From assembly GCF_006717075.1 (NCBI RefSeq), contig NZ_VFQC01000001.1, positions 2,527,501-2,591,500 of the forward strand: a DNA stretch of 64,000 nt, read 5' to 3'. The stretch is from Haloactinospora alba. Lineage in GTDB: Bacteria > Actinomycetota > Actinomycetes > Streptosporangiales > Streptosporangiaceae. Below are positions 24,755-33,803 of the stretch, piece after piece; position 1 is the stretch's first letter; each line of letters opens with the position of its first letter. The translations under genes and the position numbers were made by a program. Below the pieces are notes generated by a model, which saw nothing but the letters and a program-made list of their open reading frames with translations, was not told the origin of the DNA and searched no databases.

Positions 24755-26614
24755 ATGCCCGAGCTTCGCTCACGCACGGTCACCCATGGTAGGAACATGG
24801 CCGGCGCGCGCGCTCTCATGCGCGCCTCCGGCGTGCAACGCGACGACTTCGGCAAACCGATCGTCGCGATCGCCAACAGTTTCACCCAGTTCGTCCCGGG
24901 GCATGTCCACCTCCGCGAGGTAGCCGACGTCGTGGCCTCCTCCGTCCGCGAGGCGGGAGGCGTGCCCCGCGAGTTCAACAGCATCGCCGTGGACGACGGC
25001 ATCGCCATGGGGCACGGCGGCATGCTCTACTCGCTGCCCAGCCGGGAGCTCATCGCCGACGCCCTGGAGTACATGGTCAACGCGCACTGCGCCGACGCGT
25101 TGGTGTGCGTGTCCAACTGCGACAAGATCACCCCCGGCATGCTGCTGGGGGCGATGCGGCTCAACGTGCCCACGGTGTTCGTGTCCGGCGGGCCGATGGA
25201 GGCGGGCAAGGTCACCGTGGTCAACGGGACCGCGAGCAAGGTGCGCAAACTCGACCTCATCAACCCGATGGTCGCCGCCGCCGACGAGAGCGTCTCCCAG
25301 GAGGAGCTGGACGAGCTGGAGGAGAACGCCTGCCCCACCTGCGGCTCCTGCTCCGGCATGTTCACCGCCAACTCCATGAACTGCCTCACCGAGGCCATCG
25401 GGCTGGCCCCTCCCGGTAACGGCACCGTCCTCGCCACCCACGAGGCGCGCCGGCAGCTGTTCGAGGACGCCGGGCGTCTGGTGGTCGACGCCGCCACGCG
25501 GTACTACCGCGACGAGGACGACTCGGTGCTTCCGCTGTCGATCGCCACTCCCACCGCGTTCCGGAACGCCATGGCGTTGGACGTCGCCATGGGCGGCTCC
25601 ACCAACACGATCCTGCACCTGCTGGCCACCGCGACCGAGGGAGGGGTCGACTTCGGCCTTCCCGAGATCGACGCCGTCTCCCGGCAGGTGCCCTGCCTGT
25701 GCAAGGTCGCGCCGAACTCCGAGGACTACCACATCGAGGACGTGCACCGCGCCGGCGGCATCCCCGCGATCATGGGCCAACTGGCGCGTGGCGGCCTCAT
25801 CGACACCTCGGTCCCCACCGTGCACGGCTCCACCGTCGGCGACTACATCCAGCAGTGGGACATCTCCTCGCCCGACGTGTCGGCCGAGGCCACCGAGATG
25901 TTCCACGCGGCCCCCGGCGGGAAGCGCACCACCAAGGCCTACTCGCAGAACGTGCGCTGGGACAGCCTCGACACCGACCGCAGCTCGGGGTGTGTCCGCT
26001 CCGTGGAGCACGCCTACACCGCCGACGGCGGTCTGGCGGTGCTGTACGGCAACCTCGCCCCCGAGGGCGCGATCGTCAAGACCGCCGGGGTCGAGGAGGA
26101 GCTGTGGACCTTCACCGGCCCGGCCAGGGTGTTCGAGAGCCAGGAGGAAGCGGTCGACGGCATCCTGAACAAGCGCGTCACCGCGGGAGACGTGGTCATC
26201 ATCCGCTACGAGGGCCCCAAGGGCGGGCCGGGTATGCAGGAGATGCTGTACCCCACCAGCTTCCTCAAGGGACGCGGTCTCGGTAAGGCCTGCGCGCTGG
26301 TCACCGACGGCCGGTTCTCGGGCGGAACGTCCGGACTGTCCATCGGGCACGCCTCCCCCGAGGCCGGCTCGGGAGGCGGGATCGCGCTGGTCGAGGACGG
26401 CGACACGATCAGCATCGACATCCCGGGCCGGGGCCTCACGCTGGAGGTGCCCGAGGACGAGCTCACCGCGCGCCGGGAACGGCTCCTCAAGGAACTGGGC
26501 GGGTTCCGGCCCAGGGACCGACAGCGGCCGGTCACCCAGGCTCTGCGGGCCTACGCGGCCATGGCGACCTCCGCCTCCACCGGCGCCGCCCGCGACGTCA
26601 CCCAGGTGGAGTAG
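24755..26614 (+). CDS. ilvD: dihydroxy-acid dehydratase
   Basis: Iron-sulfur enzyme of branched-chain amino acid synthesis that dehydrates 2,3-dihydroxy acids to 2-keto acids, 619 aa. Cluster cysteines are in [11 protein letters not shown] and [20 protein letters not shown], and the C-terminal [14 protein letters not shown] segment is diagnostic. ATG 24755 has GGGAG 8 nt upstream. The long E. coli-type form (~615 aa) is seen. It is monocistronic with a strong terminator; no ilvB, ilvC or leu genes are adjacent. Confidence 0.96.
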   Translation: MPELRSRTVTHGRNMAGARALMRASGVQRDDFGKPIVAIANSFTQFVPGHVHLREVADVVASSVREAGGVPREFNSIAVDDGIAMGHGGMLYSLPSRELIADALEYMVNAHCADALVCVSNCDKITPGMLLGAMRLNVPTVFVSGGPMEAGKVTVVNGTASKVRKLDLINPMVAAADESVSQEELDELEENACPTCGSCSGMFTANSMNCLTEAIGLAPPGNGTVLATHEARRQLFEDAGRLVVDAATRYYRDEDDSVLPLSIATPTAFRNAMALDVAMGGSTNTILHLLATATEGGVDFGLPEIDAVSRQVPCLCKVAPNSEDYHIEDVHRAGGIPAIMGQLARGGLIDTSVPTVHGSTVGDYIQQWDISSPDVSAEATEMFHAAPGGKRTTKAYSQNVRWDSLDTDRSSGCVRSVEHAYTADGGLAVLYGNLAPEGAIVKTAGVEEELWTFTGPARVFESQEEAVDGILNKRVTAGDVVIIRYEGPKGGPGMQEMLYPTSFLKGRGLGKACALVTDGRFSGGTSGLSIGHASPEAGSGGGIALVEDGDTISIDIPGRGLTLEVPEDELTARRERLLKELGGFRPRDRQRPVTQALRAYAAMATSASTGAARDVTQVE

Positions 26615-26627
26615 GTACCGCCGCTCT

Positions 26628-26662
26628 CCCCGGCCGGTTCCCCGTCCCCGAACCGGCCGGGG
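26628..26662 (+). terminator. terminator of ilvD
   Basis: A perfect 13-bp stem (26628-26640 with 26650-26662) with a 9-nt loop starts 14 nt past the ilvD stop. Confidence 0.78.
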
Positions 26663-26684
26663 GACCGCACCGGGAACGTCCGGC

Positions 26685-26717
26685 TTGACCCTGACACATG
26701 TGTCATCTTCCTAGCGT
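26685..26717 (+). promoter_or_regulatory. MerR-type promoter with palindromic operator
   Basis: A -35 TTGACC (26685-26690) and a -10-like TAGCGT (26712-26717) are 21 bp apart, longer than the 17-bp optimum. The spacer holds the perfect 14-bp palindrome TGACACATGTGTCA (26692-26705). An over-long spacer with a dyad in it is the hallmark of promoters controlled by MerR activators, and a merR-like gene follows the exporter. The -10 ends 7 nt before the ATG, so the message is probably leaderless. Confidence 0.65.
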
Positions 26718-26724
26718 TCCCGGC

Positions 26725-28053
26725 ATGGCAACAACCAACGAAGCACCCCGGAGCACGACCGCCCGGTCGGGGCTCCCCGTACCGCTGTGGGTTCTCGCCC
26801 TCACCCTGGCCACCTTCGCGACCGGCACCGACGACATGATCATCGCCGGGATCCTGCCGACGCTCTCCGAGGACCTGAACGTCAGCGAGGCCACCGCCGG
26901 GCAGCTCGTCACGCTGTACTCGTTCACCTACGGGATCGGCGCGCCCGTGATGGCGGTCCTGGTCTCCCGCCTGTCCGCCCACCGCCTGCTTCCGGCGCTC
27001 ACCGCCCTGTTCGCCCTGTTCAACGTACTGATGGCGCTGGCCCCCACCTACTCCGTGCTGATGGCGCTGCGGTTCGGCACCGCGCTCGCGGCCGCCACGC
27101 TCGTACCGACCGCCGCGGCGACCGTGGCCCGCCACGCTCCCCCGGAGCGTAAGGCGCGCTACCTCAGTCTGATCACGGCCGGGATCACGCTGTCGCTGGT
27201 GGCCGGCGTCCCGGTCGGAACCTGGATCAGCGGGGTGTTCGGCTGGCGCGCCACCATGGTGGCCGTCGCGCTGGCCGGCGCGCTCGCCACCGTGGGTATG
27301 CTGCGGCTCCCCCGCGGCGCGGAGCCGCAGTCGCTGACCCTGCGTCAGCGGCTCGCACCGCTCGGCCAGCCCGCCGTCCTCGGGGCCACCCTCGCCATGC
27401 TGGTCATGGGCTCCGGCGGCATGATGCCCTACGTCTACCTGGCGCCGCTGTACGAGCACCTCACCGGCGGCGGGCCGGAGAGCCTGAGCGTGGTCATCCT
27501 CGTGTTCGGCGTGTCCGGGTTCGCCGGGGTGCTGCTCGGCGGCCGCGTAGCCGACACCTGGGGCGCGGGACGGACCATCGCCACGGGGATCACCGCGGCG
27601 TGCGCCATGGTGGTGGTACTCGCCGTCCTGGGGACCACCCTGCCGAGCGGATCCGTCACGCTGGCCGTACTGGTTCCCGTCGTCGCTGTCTGGGCAGGGG
27701 GAATCTGGGCGTTCAGCCCGCCGCTGCAGAGCTGGCTGCTGAGCCGCGCTCCCGGTTCCGACACCGCCGTCCTGGCGCTGCTCACCAGCGGTATGTACCT
27801 GGGCTTCTCCATCAGCGGCTCGCTGGGAGGCGCGGTGCTGAGCACGTACGGGCCCCAGGCCCTGCCGATCGCCTCGGTCACCCTGCTGGGGGCGGGAGGG
27901 GCGGCGCTCGCCGCCGTCTTCGCACGTACCGCCCGCCGGGAGGGGCACCACGCGCGGGCTGCCGGGAGCCGAACATCCGATGCGGGTGCTCCGGGCAACC
28001 CGCGCGTCGCCGAGGATGGAACAGTGGACACCGCCGACGTTCCGGCACGGTAG
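26725..28053 (+). CDS. MFS transporter, DHA1 drug-efflux family
   Basis: Twelve-helix exporter of 442 aa. The first helix carries TFATGTDDMIIAGILPTL, the DHA1-type motif GTDDFVIAG-like, and the MFS pattern repeats after a central loop (~200-215). The last ~45 residues form a polar cytoplasmic tail. ATG 26725 is used: an in-frame ATG at 26698 lies inside the operator palindrome and upstream of the expected transcript start. No ribosome binding site is present, matching a leaderless message. The adjacent MerR gene, 22 bp downstream, is the likely activator. Substrate unknown; export of a drug or sugar is possible. Confidence 0.85.
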   Translation: MATTNEAPRSTTARSGLPVPLWVLALTLATFATGTDDMIIAGILPTLSEDLNVSEATAGQLVTLYSFTYGIGAPVMAVLVSRLSAHRLLPALTALFALFNVLMALAPTYSVLMALRFGTALAAATLVPTAAATVARHAPPERKARYLSLITAGITLSLVAGVPVGTWISGVFGWRATMVAVALAGALATVGMLRLPRGAEPQSLTLRQRLAPLGQPAVLGATLAMLVMGSGGMMPYVYLAPLYEHLTGGGPESLSVVILVFGVSGFAGVLLGGRVADTWGAGRTIATGITAACAMVVVLAVLGTTLPSGSVTLAVLVPVVAVWAGGIWAFSPPLQSWLLSRAPGSDTAVLALLTSGMYLGFSISGSLGGAVLSTYGPQALPIASVTLLGAGGAALAAVFARTARREGHHARAAGSRTSDAGAPGNPRVAEDGTVDTADVPAR

Positions 28054-28075
28054 AGGGAGCAGTGGGGAAGCTCGC

Positions 28076-28459
28076 ATGCGTATCGGTGAACTGTCCCAGC
28101 GTACGGGGGCCAGCCCTCGTTCGCTGCGGTACTACGAGAGCCTCGGGATCATCAGCTCCGAGCGGCGGGAGAACGGCTATCGGGACTACTCGGCGGACAC
28201 GGTGCGCGTCGTGCACAACGTGCGGTCCCTGCTCGCCGCCGGCCTCGCCATGTCCGAGATCCAGGAGGTCGGCGAGTGCCTGTACACCGAGGACCTGTCC
28301 GAGGCCGACGTGTGCGACCACGTCCTCGAGCTGTACCAGCGGCGGCTCTCCTCCGTGGAGGCCAACATCGCGAGCCTGACCGACACCCGTGAGCGTCTCA
28401 CCGCGGAGCTGGACTCCCTGCGGGAACGCCAGCACGGAGCCGCGGAAGGTGACGGGTGA
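28076..28459 (+). CDS. MerR-family transcriptional regulator
   Basis: DNA-binding regulator of 127 aa. The N-terminal winged helix starts MRIGELSQRTGASPRSLRYYE and continues GIISSERRENGYRDY, then a long dimerisation helix (~75-115) and a short tail without a ligand domain or metal-binding cysteines typical of metal sensors (one Cys, in GECLYTE, and one in ADVCDH). The small size suggests a direct effector-binding or drug-responsive type. ATG 28076 has GGGGAAG upstream. Together with the dyad upstream of the MFS gene it probably activates its own operon. Confidence 0.88.
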   Translation: MRIGELSQRTGASPRSLRYYESLGIISSERRENGYRDYSADTVRVVHNVRSLLAAGLAMSEIQEVGECLYTEDLSEADVCDHVLELYQRRLSSVEANIASLTDTRERLTAELDSLRERQHGAAEGDG

Positions 28460-28481
28460 CAGCCCGGGAACACGGAAGCCG

Positions 28482-28515
28482 CCCGGAGCGGGGAACCGAA
28501 CATCCCCGCTCCGGG
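28482..28515. terminator. bidirectional terminator between merR-like and HNH genes
   Basis: A perfect 13-bp stem (28482-28494 with 28503-28515) with an 8-nt loop lies between two convergent genes. Confidence 0.8.
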
Positions 28516-28537
28516 TCGGGTCCTGTCCGGCGGCCGC

Positions 28538-29083
28538 TCAGAGCACGCTGCGGGACACGTACGGAGCCCACTGGGGGTCACCGTGGTGGTCGCTGTTGAT
28601 CAGCCGCCAGTGCGGCCCGCTGGGGACCGTCGGCGTCACGGTCAGTTCCCAGCCGAGCTCGTCCAACAGGCGATCGGCCTTGCGGTGGTTGCAGGGTTTA
28701 CAGGAGGCGACGACGTTCTCCCACGCGTGGGTTCCGCCCCGGCTGCGGGGGATCACGTGGTCGATGGTCTCCGCGCGTTTCCCGCAGTAGGCGCAGCGCT
28801 GGCTGTCCCGGCGCATGAGCGCCGCGCGGGACAGCGGCACCCGGCGGTGGTACGGGATGCGGACGTAACGCCGCAACCGGATCACGGAGGGAACCGACAG
28901 GGCCGCGCTGGCCGACTTCAACACGGTTCCCGCGCTGTCCCCGTGCACGACGTCGGCCTTCTCCCGCAGCACCAACAGGACGGCCCGGCGCAGCGGAACG
29001 GTCGTCAGCGGTTCGTAACTGGCGTTGAGCAATAACACGTGGCGGCGGGGTGGGCCGCCCTCCCTACTGCGCCCAGTTCTCAT
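28538..29083 (-). CDS. HNH endonuclease-family protein
   Basis: Protein of 181 aa with an HNH nuclease domain (~95-150): CAYCG and CKPCN supply the zinc cysteines and IDHVIPRSRGGTHAWENVV carries the catalytic DH and the N. The N-terminal part (HVLLLNASYEPL) is typical of the stand-alone actinobacterial HNH proteins that are not part of mobile elements. The start ATG 29083 has GGGAGAG 4-5 nt upstream; GTG 29038 is an alternative nearer the conserved part. Substrate and role are unknown; a repair role is often guessed but nothing here supports it. Confidence 0.85.
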   Translation of the reverse strand: MRTGRSREGGPPRRHVLLLNASYEPLTTVPLRRAVLLVLREKADVVHGDSAGTVLKSASAALSVPSVIRLRRYVRIPYHRRVPLSRAALMRRDSQRCAYCGKRAETIDHVIPRSRGGTHAWENVVASCKPCNHRKADRLLDELGWELTVTPTVPSGPHWRLINSDHHGDPQWAPYVSRSVL

Positions 29084-29372
29084 GGCCTCTCCCGGGATGC
29101 GGCCGTCCGTTTTTCCTCCCCGGCAAGCCGGTCGGCCAGCCAGGAAGCCTCCCTGTGTACCGACCGGATGGCCGGTGCCGTTCGCGTTGCCACACGGACC
29201 TCCCGTGGGAATCGTTCCCGCCGCGTTATGTCCGCCTTCAGTGTGCTAGGTAGAAGCGGCTCGCCGCCACCCTTATTTTCGGTACCCGAAGAAAACGGCG
29301 GGAGGAACATCGTCTGACATCGGCCCCTATAACTGCCCGAGCAATGCCGAACCGGACGGATAGAGTTCTGCC

Positions 29373-31496
29373 ATGGCTGAGCACTGCTACCCCGAGGCGG
29401 AACGTTCCACGACCGAAGAATTCCTGCACGGACGACGCATTCCCGACCCGTACCGCTGGCTCGAGGAGCCCGACACGGCGCGGACGAAGGAGTGGTCGGC
29501 GGCCCAGGACGCCCTGTTCGCCGAGACGGCCGACGAGTGGACGGGGCGGGAGTGGTTCCACGACCAGCTCCGGACGTTCATGGACACCGGGTTCGTCAGT
29601 GCTCCCGAATGGCGCGGGCCGCGGTACTTCCTCCTCCGGCGCGCGCCCGGAGAGGAGCACGGCGCGCTCGTCACCTCCGCCCCCGACGAGGGTGACGGCG
29701 ACCGGAACAGCACCGCCGAGCGGGTCCTGGTCGCTCCCGAGCGCCTCGACCCCAGCGGTACGACGACACTGGACTCCTGGCATCCGGACGGCGAGGGACG
29801 GCTCCTGGCCTACACCCTTTCGGAGGGCGGCGACGAGGAGGCTCTGCTCCGGGTCATGGACGTCGCCACCGCCCGGGACGTGGACGGGCCGATCGACCGG
29901 TGCCGTGCCACTCCCGTCGCGTGGTTGCCCGGCGGGGAGGCGTTCTACTACGTGCGCCGCCTCCCTCCGCAGGACGTGCCCGACGGTGAGGAGCAGTACC
30001 ACCGGCGCGTCTACCTGCACCGGGTCGGCACACCCACGTCGGAGGACGTGCTGATCTTCGGCGCCGGCCGGGACAAGACCGAGTTCTACGGCGTGAGCAC
30101 CAGCCACGACGGCAGGTGGCTCGTGCTCACCTGCAGCCGGGGAACGGCGGCGCGTAACGACGCGTGGGTCGCCGACCTGCACGCGAGCTCTCCCCGGAAC
30201 CCCGACTTCGCGACCGTCCAGGAGGGGGTGGACGCGGAGGTCAGGCCGGAGTTCGGGTGCGACGGCCGCCTCTACCTGTTCACCGACCGGGACGCGCCTC
30301 GCGGGCGGGTGTGCGTCACCGACCCGTCGGCCCCCGGCTACGGGAACTGGCGCACCCTCGTCGCCTCCGACCCCGAGGCCGTGCTGACCGACGTGGCTGT
30401 CCTCGTGGAGGGGCCGACCGACACGGCGCAGCTGCTGGCGTCCTGGCGCCGGCACGCCGTCGGTGAGATCACCAGGCACGACCTGGCCACCGGAGAGCGC
30501 GAGGGAAGGGTGGAGCTTCCCGGCCTGGGATCGGTCGGGGCGTTGCAACACCGGCCCGAGGGGGGCTGTGAGGCGTGGTTCGGCTACAGCGACCACACGT
30601 CCCCTCCCTCGGTCTACCGTTACGACGCGCGTACCGGCACCGCCTCACCGTGGGCCAGCGTCCCCACAGCGGCGGACGTTCCCGACATCAGAACCGAGCA
30701 CGTCAGTTACACCTCCCGGGACGGGACACGCGTGCGGATGCTGGTGCTCTCCCCGCCCGACGCCGATGGGCCCCGCCCCGCCATCCTGTACGGCTACGGC
30801 GGTTTCGGGATCTCACTGACTCCCGGATACTCCGCGACCGTCCTGTCCTGGGTGCGCGCGGGCGGTGTCTACGCGGTCGCCAACCTGCGCGGTGGTCTCG
30901 AGGAAGGCGAGGAGTGGCACCGTGCCGGGATGCTGGACCACAAACAGAACGTCTTCGACGACTTCGCCGGCGCGGCCGAGTACCTGATCTCCCACGGGAG
31001 GACCACCGCGGACCGGTTGGCCGCCATGGGCGGGAGCAACGGCGGGCTGCTCGTCGGCGCGTCGATCACCCAGCGTCCCGACCTGTTCGCCGCTGCGGTG
31101 TGCTCCGCCCCGCTGCTGGACATGGTGCGTTACGAGCACTTCGGGCTCGGACAGTTGTGGAACGTCGAGTACGGTAGCGCTGAGGACCCGGAGGAGCTCG
31201 ACTGGCTGCTGCGCTACTCGCCGTACCACAACGTGCGGGCGGGTGTGGCGTACCCGGCGGTCCTGTTCGCCGTCTTCGACAACGACAGCCGGGTGGACCC
31301 GCTGCACGCCCGCAAGATGTGCGCGGCGCTGCAACACGCCACCTCGGCCTCACCGCGGCGGCGGCCGGTACTGCTGCGCCGCGAGTCGGAGGTCGGGCAC
31401 AGTTCCCGCTCCGTCAGCCGCAGCGCCCGGCTCAACGCCGACCAGCTCGCCTTCCTCGCCCGCTACACCGGTCTCGACACGAGCGGCCAGCGGTAA
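29373..31496 (+). CDS. prolyl oligopeptidase-family (S9) serine peptidase
   Basis: Cytosolic peptidase of 707 aa. An N-terminal segment and beta-propeller (~60-400) gate a C-terminal alpha/beta hydrolase with nucleophile Ser in GGSNGGLL, Asp in [10 protein letters not shown] and His in EVGHSSRS. The family cleaves short peptides after proline or basic residues; which subtype cannot be said with certainty. No signal peptide. ATG 29373 has no Shine-Dalgarno but follows TAGAGT (29361-29366) by 6 nt, so the message may be leaderless. Monocistronic. Confidence 0.88.
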   Translation: MAEHCYPEAERSTTEEFLHGRRIPDPYRWLEEPDTARTKEWSAAQDALFAETADEWTGREWFHDQLRTFMDTGFVSAPEWRGPRYFLLRRAPGEEHGALVTSAPDEGDGDRNSTAERVLVAPERLDPSGTTTLDSWHPDGEGRLLAYTLSEGGDEEALLRVMDVATARDVDGPIDRCRATPVAWLPGGEAFYYVRRLPPQDVPDGEEQYHRRVYLHRVGTPTSEDVLIFGAGRDKTEFYGVSTSHDGRWLVLTCSRGTAARNDAWVADLHASSPRNPDFATVQEGVDAEVRPEFGCDGRLYLFTDRDAPRGRVCVTDPSAPGYGNWRTLVASDPEAVLTDVAVLVEGPTDTAQLLASWRRHAVGEITRHDLATGEREGRVELPGLGSVGALQHRPEGGCEAWFGYSDHTSPPSVYRYDARTGTASPWASVPTAADVPDIRTEHVSYTSRDGTRVRMLVLSPPDADGPRPAILYGYGGFGISLTPGYSATVLSWVRAGGVYAVANLRGGLEEGEEWHRAGMLDHKQNVFDDFAGAAEYLISHGRTTADRLAAMGGSNGGLLVGASITQRPDLFAAAVCSAPLLDMVRYEHFGLGQLWNVEYGSAEDPEELDWLLRYSPYHNVRAGVAYPAVLFAVFDNDSRVDPLHARKMCAALQHATSASPRRRPVLLRRESEVGHSSRSVSRSARLNADQLAFLARYTGLDTSGQR

Positions 31497-31583
31497 CGGC
31501 GCGGGGTGTGATCCCGGTCAACGCGGGACGGTTGCCATAATCGGTAGAGATCGCCCAAAAACGACGAAACGGAAGGAACACCC

Positions 31584-32045
31584 GTGCTGGAAACCGAGAC
31601 CGAGACGCCGGACGAAGCGGCTGTGGCCGACAGGTCTGCCCGGCATATCCACTTCCAGCACATCCGCTTCGCGGATCTCGATCCGCTGAACCACGTCAAC
31701 AACGTGCAGATGCTGACGTACCTGGAGGACGCCCGGATCTCGTTCCTCCACTGGAACAGCCAGGTCGACGGGGAGTCCCAACTCGGCCCGCTGGTCGTCG
31801 GCCGGCACGAGGTGGACTACCTGCTGCCCCTCGTGCTGCGGCCGGAACCGGTACGGGTCGAGACGTGGGTGACGGGCATCCGCAACGCGAGCTTCCAGCT
31901 CGCGCACGAGATCCGCGACGAGGAGGCCGTGTACATGCGGGCCGCCTCCACCCTGGTGGGCTTCGACATGGAGGGGCAACGCTCCCGCCGTCTGGGGGCC
32001 GCCGAACGGCGGTACCTGTCGGGCTACCTGGTGGAGCCGTCCTGA
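31584..32045 (+). CDS. acyl-CoA thioesterase (4HBT hotdog fold)
   Basis: Hotdog-fold protein of 153 aa. The segment HIRFADLDPLNHVNNVQMLTYLEDAR carries the catalytic Asp of the 4-hydroxybenzoyl-CoA thioesterase type, and VVGRHEVDYLLP is the typical central strand. It should hydrolyse acyl-CoA esters in the cytosol; the chain specificity cannot be read from sequence. GTG 31584 has GGAAGGA upstream. It follows the peptidase gene by 87 bp and converges on the DUF2752 gene. Confidence 0.83.
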   Translation: MLETETETPDEAAVADRSARHIHFQHIRFADLDPLNHVNNVQMLTYLEDARISFLHWNSQVDGESQLGPLVVGRHEVDYLLPLVLRPEPVRVETWVTGIRNASFQLAHEIRDEEAVYMRAASTLVGFDMEGQRSRRLGAAERRYLSGYLVEPS

Positions 32046-32088
32046 ACAGCGCGGCGGCCGCGCGGCGGAGGCGCCACCACGGTAGGGC

Positions 32089-32670
32089 TCAGGCCGAACC
32101 CGACGGCGCTTCCGCCGGGGCTGTCCTCCGGCTCCAGTACCGCGTGAGACCCCAGATTCCCAGGACGATCCCGGAGACAACGACGTTGAGCAGCGGCCCG
32201 ATAGGACCGTAGGGGCCCGGTTCGGTCTGCAGGAGCTCGGTGTGCAGGTTCTGGTTGATCATGAGCGCCACCAGCAGCGCACCGCCCATGGCGGACAGGC
32301 CGGCCCAGTGGCGGACGGAGACGTTGAGCCAACGGCCGGTGCTCCACCCCACCACGAGGCGCACCAGCACGGCCACCGCTCCCAGGACCAGGAGGACACC
32401 GACCGGGTTGTAGTGCAGCGAGGTGAGGATGTCGCCGCTCATCGCTGACCAGACGGAACGGGTAGCGCCGCAGAACGGCCCCATGATCCCCGCGTAGTGC
32501 AGGAACCCGTGGATATCGACCGGGGGGAGGCCGAAGATCGCCATGGCCGCACCGAGAACCAGCCCGGCCAGTGCGATCCAGGTGAGGGGACGCAGACGGT
32601 TGCGCTCCTGCACACGGAACTCGAGCGGACGCAGCCACACGGGCGTGCGGGGGCCTTCCGGATCAGACAT
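32089..32670 (-). CDS. DUF2752 membrane protein
   Basis: Membrane protein of 193 aa with about four hydrophobic helices. The DUF2752 signature appears as GPFCGATRSVWSAMSGDILTS, close to the family's CPxxGxTR followed by a short amphipathic helix. Function of the family is unknown. ATG 32670 gives a charged N terminus before helix one. It lies at a convergent junction with the thioesterase gene and 84 bp after the SHOCT gene on the same strand. Confidence 0.75.
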   Translation of the reverse strand: MSDPEGPRTPVWLRPLEFRVQERNRLRPLTWIALAGLVLGAAMAIFGLPPVDIHGFLHYAGIMGPFCGATRSVWSAMSGDILTSLHYNPVGVLLVLGAVAVLVRLVVGWSTGRWLNVSVRHWAGLSAMGGALLVALMINQNLHTELLQTEPGPYGPIGPLLNVVVSGIVLGIWGLTRYWSRRTAPAEAPSGSA

Positions 32671-32754
32671 ACGGGAATAATACCCCCGCGCCTGTCAGGC
32701 ACGGGTAATCCGACCGGTACTCCCCGCGGCCGTACGCACCAGCACCCGCCGACC

Positions 32755-32970
32755 TCACTCCTCCAGGTCGATCTTGCGCTGCAGGAACTCCTCCCGGCTG
32801 ATCTCGCCGGCCGCGTACCGCCGCCGCAGCTCGGCGTAGGCCGGGTCGGGCGCTGGCTGCTCCCGAGGCCGGGACGCCTGCCCGGGCCGGTACGCGTATG
32901 ACAACGAGACCACGCAGACCGCCAGGACGACAGCCACGACCACAGCGCTGAACAACAGCGGCAGACCCAT
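32755..32970 (-). CDS. small SHOCT-domain membrane protein
   Basis: Protein of 71 aa: one N-terminal hydrophobic helix (5-26), a polar linker, and a C-terminal SHOCT motif (YAELRRRYAAGEISREEFLQRKIDLEE type, ~45-71). SHOCT segments are thought to help oligomerisation. ATG 32970 has GGAGAG directly upstream, and longer readings lack any conserved sequence. Function unknown. Confidence 0.75.
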   Translation of the reverse strand: MGLPLLFSAVVVAVVLAVCVVSLSYAYRPGQASRPREQPAPDPAYAELRRRYAAGEISREEFLQRKIDLEE

Positions 32971-33107
32971 GCTCTCCGGGCTCCTCTCCGGCACCCACCA
33001 GGTCCCTCGGGACCAGTATCCGCGCGGGCGTCGAGCCGGACAAGACCCCGCGTGTCCGAGCGGCAGGTGCCGCCGCGGCTGGGGCGCCGTGTCCCGGGAG
33101 GCCGGCG

Positions 33108-33584
33108 TCAGGCCAGCGAGATCCGGATCGGTTCGTCTCCGTCGTCGTCGCCACCGTCGGCGGAGGACTCGCGTGTGGTCTCCTCGGCCGTGTTCACCAT
33201 GCTGTGCGCGGCGTAGACCAGGTACTGCCACAGCTGGCGGTCGTACTGCTCGGGCAGTGCCAGCTCGTCCAGCGCCGCCCGCATGTGGGACAACCAGTGG
33301 TCCCGCTCCCGCGTGCCGACCCGGAAGGGCGCGTGCCGCATCCGCAGTCGCGGGTGCCCCCGATGCTCGCTGTAGGTGCGTGGCCCGCCCCAGTACTGCA
33401 TGAGGAAGAGCCGCAGCCGCTCCTCCGCCGGCCCCAGGTCCTCCTCCGGGTAGAGGGGACGCAGCACGGGGTCGTCGGCGACTCCTTCGTAGAACCGACG
33501 GACGAGGCGGGTGAACGTCCGCTCACCGCCGACAGCGTCGTAGAACGTCACCTGGGCCTCGCCGTCTTCGCGCGCAGAACTCAT
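33108..33584 (-). CDS. group II truncated haemoglobin (GlbO-like)
   Basis: Haem protein of 158 aa of the trHb2/GlbO type. The helix-B region ([22 protein letters not shown]), the segment [26 protein letters not shown] with the proximal His, and the TrpG8-containing DHWLSHM are all present. Such proteins bind O2 and react with NO and peroxides in the cytosol. An acidic C-terminal tail of ~25 residues is extra. ATG 33584 has no Shine-Dalgarno; -10-like TAGGCT lies 10 nt before it. Single gene. Confidence 0.88.
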   Translation of the reverse strand: MSSAREDGEAQVTFYDAVGGERTFTRLVRRFYEGVADDPVLRPLYPEEDLGPAEERLRLFLMQYWGGPRTYSEHRGHPRLRMRHAPFRVGTRERDHWLSHMRAALDELALPEQYDRQLWQYLVYAAHSMVNTAEETTRESSADGGDDDGDEPIRISLA

Positions 33585-33750
33585 AACTGTAGCAAGCCTA
33601 TGCGTCGACGGGCCGCACGGCGACCCCGGTTCGTGCGGCCGTTGGTCCAAACGGGTGCTCTCCGGACGCTGGGGGGTTGGGTCCCGTTCGGTGGACGTGT
33701 GTCCCACGGCGCGTCGCTCGTGCCGGGCGGTGCCACCGGAGAGCACAGAG

Positions 33751-33782
33751 CCGGTCCGGGACGCGGCAGCGCCCCGGACCGG
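33751..33782 (-). terminator. terminator of ettA
   Basis: CCGGTCCGGG (33751-33760) pairs perfectly with CCCGGACCGG (33773-33782) across a 12-nt loop, starting 22 nt past the ettA stop on the minus strand. Confidence 0.7.
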
Positions 33783-33803
33783 GCCGGAGTTCGGCACGGG
33801 GCG

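Noticed and set aside
26698-26724. Earlier ATG for the MFS gene at 26698
   Set aside because: It lies inside the operator dyad and before the expected transcript start.
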